A stretch of 64,000 bases of DNA from Leucocoprinus leucothites (Eukaryota; Basidiomycota; Agaricomycetes; Agaricales; Agaricaceae): positions 62,001-126,000 of the forward strand of contig JAACJO010000022.1 in the NCBI GenBank assembly GCA_013368445.1, in the 5' to 3' direction. Shown here one piece after another: positions 61,947 to 64,000 of this stretch; positions within the stretch are counted from its first letter, which is position 1; every line of letters begins with the position of its first letter. Position numbers and translations under genes: made by a program. The notes beneath the pieces were generated by a model. That model was not told the DNA's origin. It was given only the letters and a program-made list of their open reading frames with translations, and ran no database searches.

Positions 61947-63234
61947 TCACTGTTTCTGGTGTCGTTGGTACCGCGCTGGAGAACAAACACCATCAAAAAT
62001 CCCATCCGCGCGGACCAAATAACGAAAACATACCGGTAACCATGGCGTGCCCACGCTCGTAAGGCTCAAGCGTCACCTGTTCCAGAGGCTTGAACTGGCT
62101 TTTCTTCAACGTCTCCACCTCATTGGCGTACACAACCTCCGGAGGGATAGTCGAGTCGACACAACTCGCTTTTATCGAAATGATAACGTGACCTCCATCT
62201 TTGAGGAAACTCTGGGCGTTGTGGATAACGATACGAGCCTGATCAGGCTGTGCTACATCGGCGAAAATGACATCGACGATCGAGAGCAGCATTCGGTATT
62301 TGTTCGGAAGTCGTGCATCCTCGACGATGGCTGTGAAAATCGTAGTGAGTATTTTACCGGCTTGGCAGACTGACAGTTACACACGGATAACATTTGTGCG
62401 TTTCTTGGCCATATTGATCAAATCACGTCCTGAGCGCGGTGAGAATTCGACCGCGTACACTGTCCCTTCCTACATCCAACAAAAATTAGATCCCAACTTC
62501 CAAACATGAGCAGAGACAAAAAAGAAAAAACACCCACAGGCCCAACAATATCCGCAACATGACTAACACTCGTTCCACTCGCAGCGCCAAGATACAAAAC
62601 CTTACTTCCAGGTTCAATAAACACACTATCCAACCCTCCAAGCACACCCGCCGCCAACTTGGACCTAAAAGGATTCCACACCCTATACTCAATCTTCGTC
62701 CCCTCCTCTCCCCCATCCACCGAAATCCTCTTTTCACCATAGACAGATTCACCCGGGACGAGGTTTTTAGTGACAAGCATTTGTTCTTTTCCTTTGGCGA
62801 TGAAGACGCCGTGATGTCTGTGTGGTTCGATTATGACATTTGAGCCGCCTCTTGCGCCGCCTCGACCGCCTCTGCCTCCTCCGCCTCTGCCTCGGTCGCC
62901 TCCTCGTGCACCACCACGACCGCCGCGAGGTGCTCCGCGGCCTCCGCCACGCGTGACACCACCTAAGTAGACGTGAAATGTGAGCGATTGAGAGAAAGAT
63001 TAATGGATAAAAGATACACACCACGACCCCCACCACGACCTCCACCTCTTCCACCAAACCCACCACCTCTTGGCCCACCCCTACCACCAGGCGCTCCTCT
63101 TCCTCCCCCTCCTCCTCGCCCACCAAATCCACCTCGTCCACCTGATGCACCTATATCACATACGAATGATAAAAAATTACATCAGCCTCACACTGTAATC
63201 CGAACAAGAGATTGCAAAACGCACCGAATGCCAT
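61947..63234 (-). CDS. NOP1: Fibrillarin (box C/D snoRNP 2'-O-methyltransferase)
   Basis: The N terminus is a glycine/arginine-rich GAR domain starting [17 protein letters not shown] and continuing past one intron. The methyltransferase domain reads [20 protein letters not shown], then [20 protein letters not shown] for the S-adenosylmethionine loop, [34 protein letters not shown] and [15 protein letters not shown]. The last exon gives ARYQRHQKQ. Fibrillarin methylates ribose in pre-rRNA under box C/D snoRNA guidance in the nucleolus. A five-exon model joins in frame; the stop is at 61,947-61,949. The 242-bp gap to the downstream PMT gene on the same strand is the only spacer. Confidence 0.95.
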
Positions 63235-64000
63235 TACTCGTAGTTTTTTTCTCTAGAAACCCAAAGCCGGAAAAAAAAGTATGAAGTGGAGACAAGAACG
63301 TGTAACTGCGATAAAGCAGTAGTGACTGCGGGACTAGTCGTGCAGCTGTAGCAGCAAAGGACTAGATTTTGATTTTTTGATGTGAATAGAACACTGAGAA
63401 AGTGTGTGTTAGATGTCCGTGCGTTGATTTCCAAAAATTTGGGATTTCCATTTTGGGTAGGTGTGTGGGAGAAGTTTGACTAAATAAGGTGAGATAAGAT
63501 TTGGGTGAGCTGTATCTTATCTTATCTTGCCTCGTTGCCCCGAAACATACTTAGCAGGGTCGAATACATATTATAGAAAAGCGGCCAATGTTTAGGACAT
63601 ACTCCATGAATATTCCAGAGCTACCTTAGAGGGAATGAGAAGCAGATATGGGAGTTGACTTACAACATGTGCTGAACAAGGGAAATAACCACCCAACTGT
63701 ACGTTCGAAGTTAGAAGTAACTTAGATCAGACGAAAGAAAAAGTCGCGCCATCTCATCAGACTCTATCTCCTAATAAGAGGGATCAATAAAAACTAACCC
63801 TCAAATTCTTCTTCGGCGGAAAGCATATTAAAACAGTGGAAGGATAAATGTCTCTCAGCTCTTAGATCATATTGAGGGTTGCCCTTGAGCAAAAAGCAGC
63901 GAAGCAAATCCTAATCCGGAATGTAGCCTCAAGGTAAAATTTCTGTCGTGGGAACTCTCATCCTGTTGTGACAAGCCGGGCCTTAGCTTATCGCCACTCT
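63235..64000. promoter_or_regulatory. Upstream region of the fibrillarin gene
   Basis: GATAAGAT (63,493-63,500) and ATCTTATC (63,514-63,521) form an 8-bp perfect inverted repeat, with a further TTATCTT just after it, so three GATA-type sites cluster about 260 bp upstream of the start codon. No other gene is seen to the window end. Confidence 0.4.

Noticed and set aside
62767..63150. Arg-rich and Pro-rich frames over the fibrillarin GAR region
   Set aside because: These are other-frame readings of the GGN/CGN-rich GAR domain of fibrillarin.

Overview
The window is nuclear DNA of a filamentous fungus, most likely a basidiomycete of the Agaricomycetes type. The evidence is: many GT-AG introns of about 45-65 nt inside recognisable genes; a NACHT-WD40 STAND receptor; fungal monocarboxylate-transporter-like MFS proteins with the N-terminal PDGG-RAW signature; a SKN7-type HSF plus response-regulator protein; fungal O-mannosyltransferase, eIF4A and fibrillarin genes; and a decayed BAH plus PHD-like gene. 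There is no operon organisation. Exon joins were worked out by hand from splice motifs and reading frame.

Region 1, about 1-10,430, is AT-rich, decayed and gene-poor. By my reading it has almost no CpG dinucleotides: none between about 541 and 2,516, and only one (near 5,846) between 4,112 and about 10,430. It holds broken multi-exon genes, one on the plus strand at 1,838-4,617 and a BAH/PHD-like pseudogene on the minus strand at about 7,080-8,378. A young, intact Tc1/mariner element (2,517-4,109, TA target duplication, DD34E transposase) sits inside an intron of the first pseudogene. The element still carries CpG sites.

Region 2, 10,485-17,414, is ordinary genic DNA: a secreted GH43-like glycosidase, an HNH-nuclease-domain protein, a medium-chain (quinone-oxidoreductase-like) dehydrogenase and a first MCT-like transporter. 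Region 3, 17.4-22.2 kb, is sparse, with a candidate small secreted protein at 20,081.

Region 4, 22,259-32,866, holds two large regulatory genes: SKN7 (oxidative and osmotic phosphorelay output), with an unusually long 867-nt intron, and a STAND receptor with an N-terminal C2-like region, a NACHT NTPase and 14 WD repeats. Region 5, 35.3-46.1 kb, holds a second MCT-like transporter related to the first, a divergent pair of mitochondrial ATP synthase epsilon and a Rab-family GTPase sharing a 198-bp promoter, a dual-specificity phosphatase and eIF4A.

Region 6, 48.8-54.7 kb, is a same-strand pair of MCT-like transporters of a second subtype. After a 3.9-kb blank, region 7, 58.6-63.2 kb, carries a PMT2-type protein O-mannosyltransferase and fibrillarin (NOP1), both on the minus strand.

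The genes do not form one obvious pathway. Housekeeping genes (translation, rRNA methylation, ATP synthase, ER mannosylation, vesicle traffic) are mixed with environment-facing genes (glycosidase, four transporters, STAND receptor, SKN7). The most unusual structures are the CpG-erased decay island, the Tc1 element whose terminal repeats each look like a self-contained MITE, and the C2-like/NACHT/14-WD receptor.
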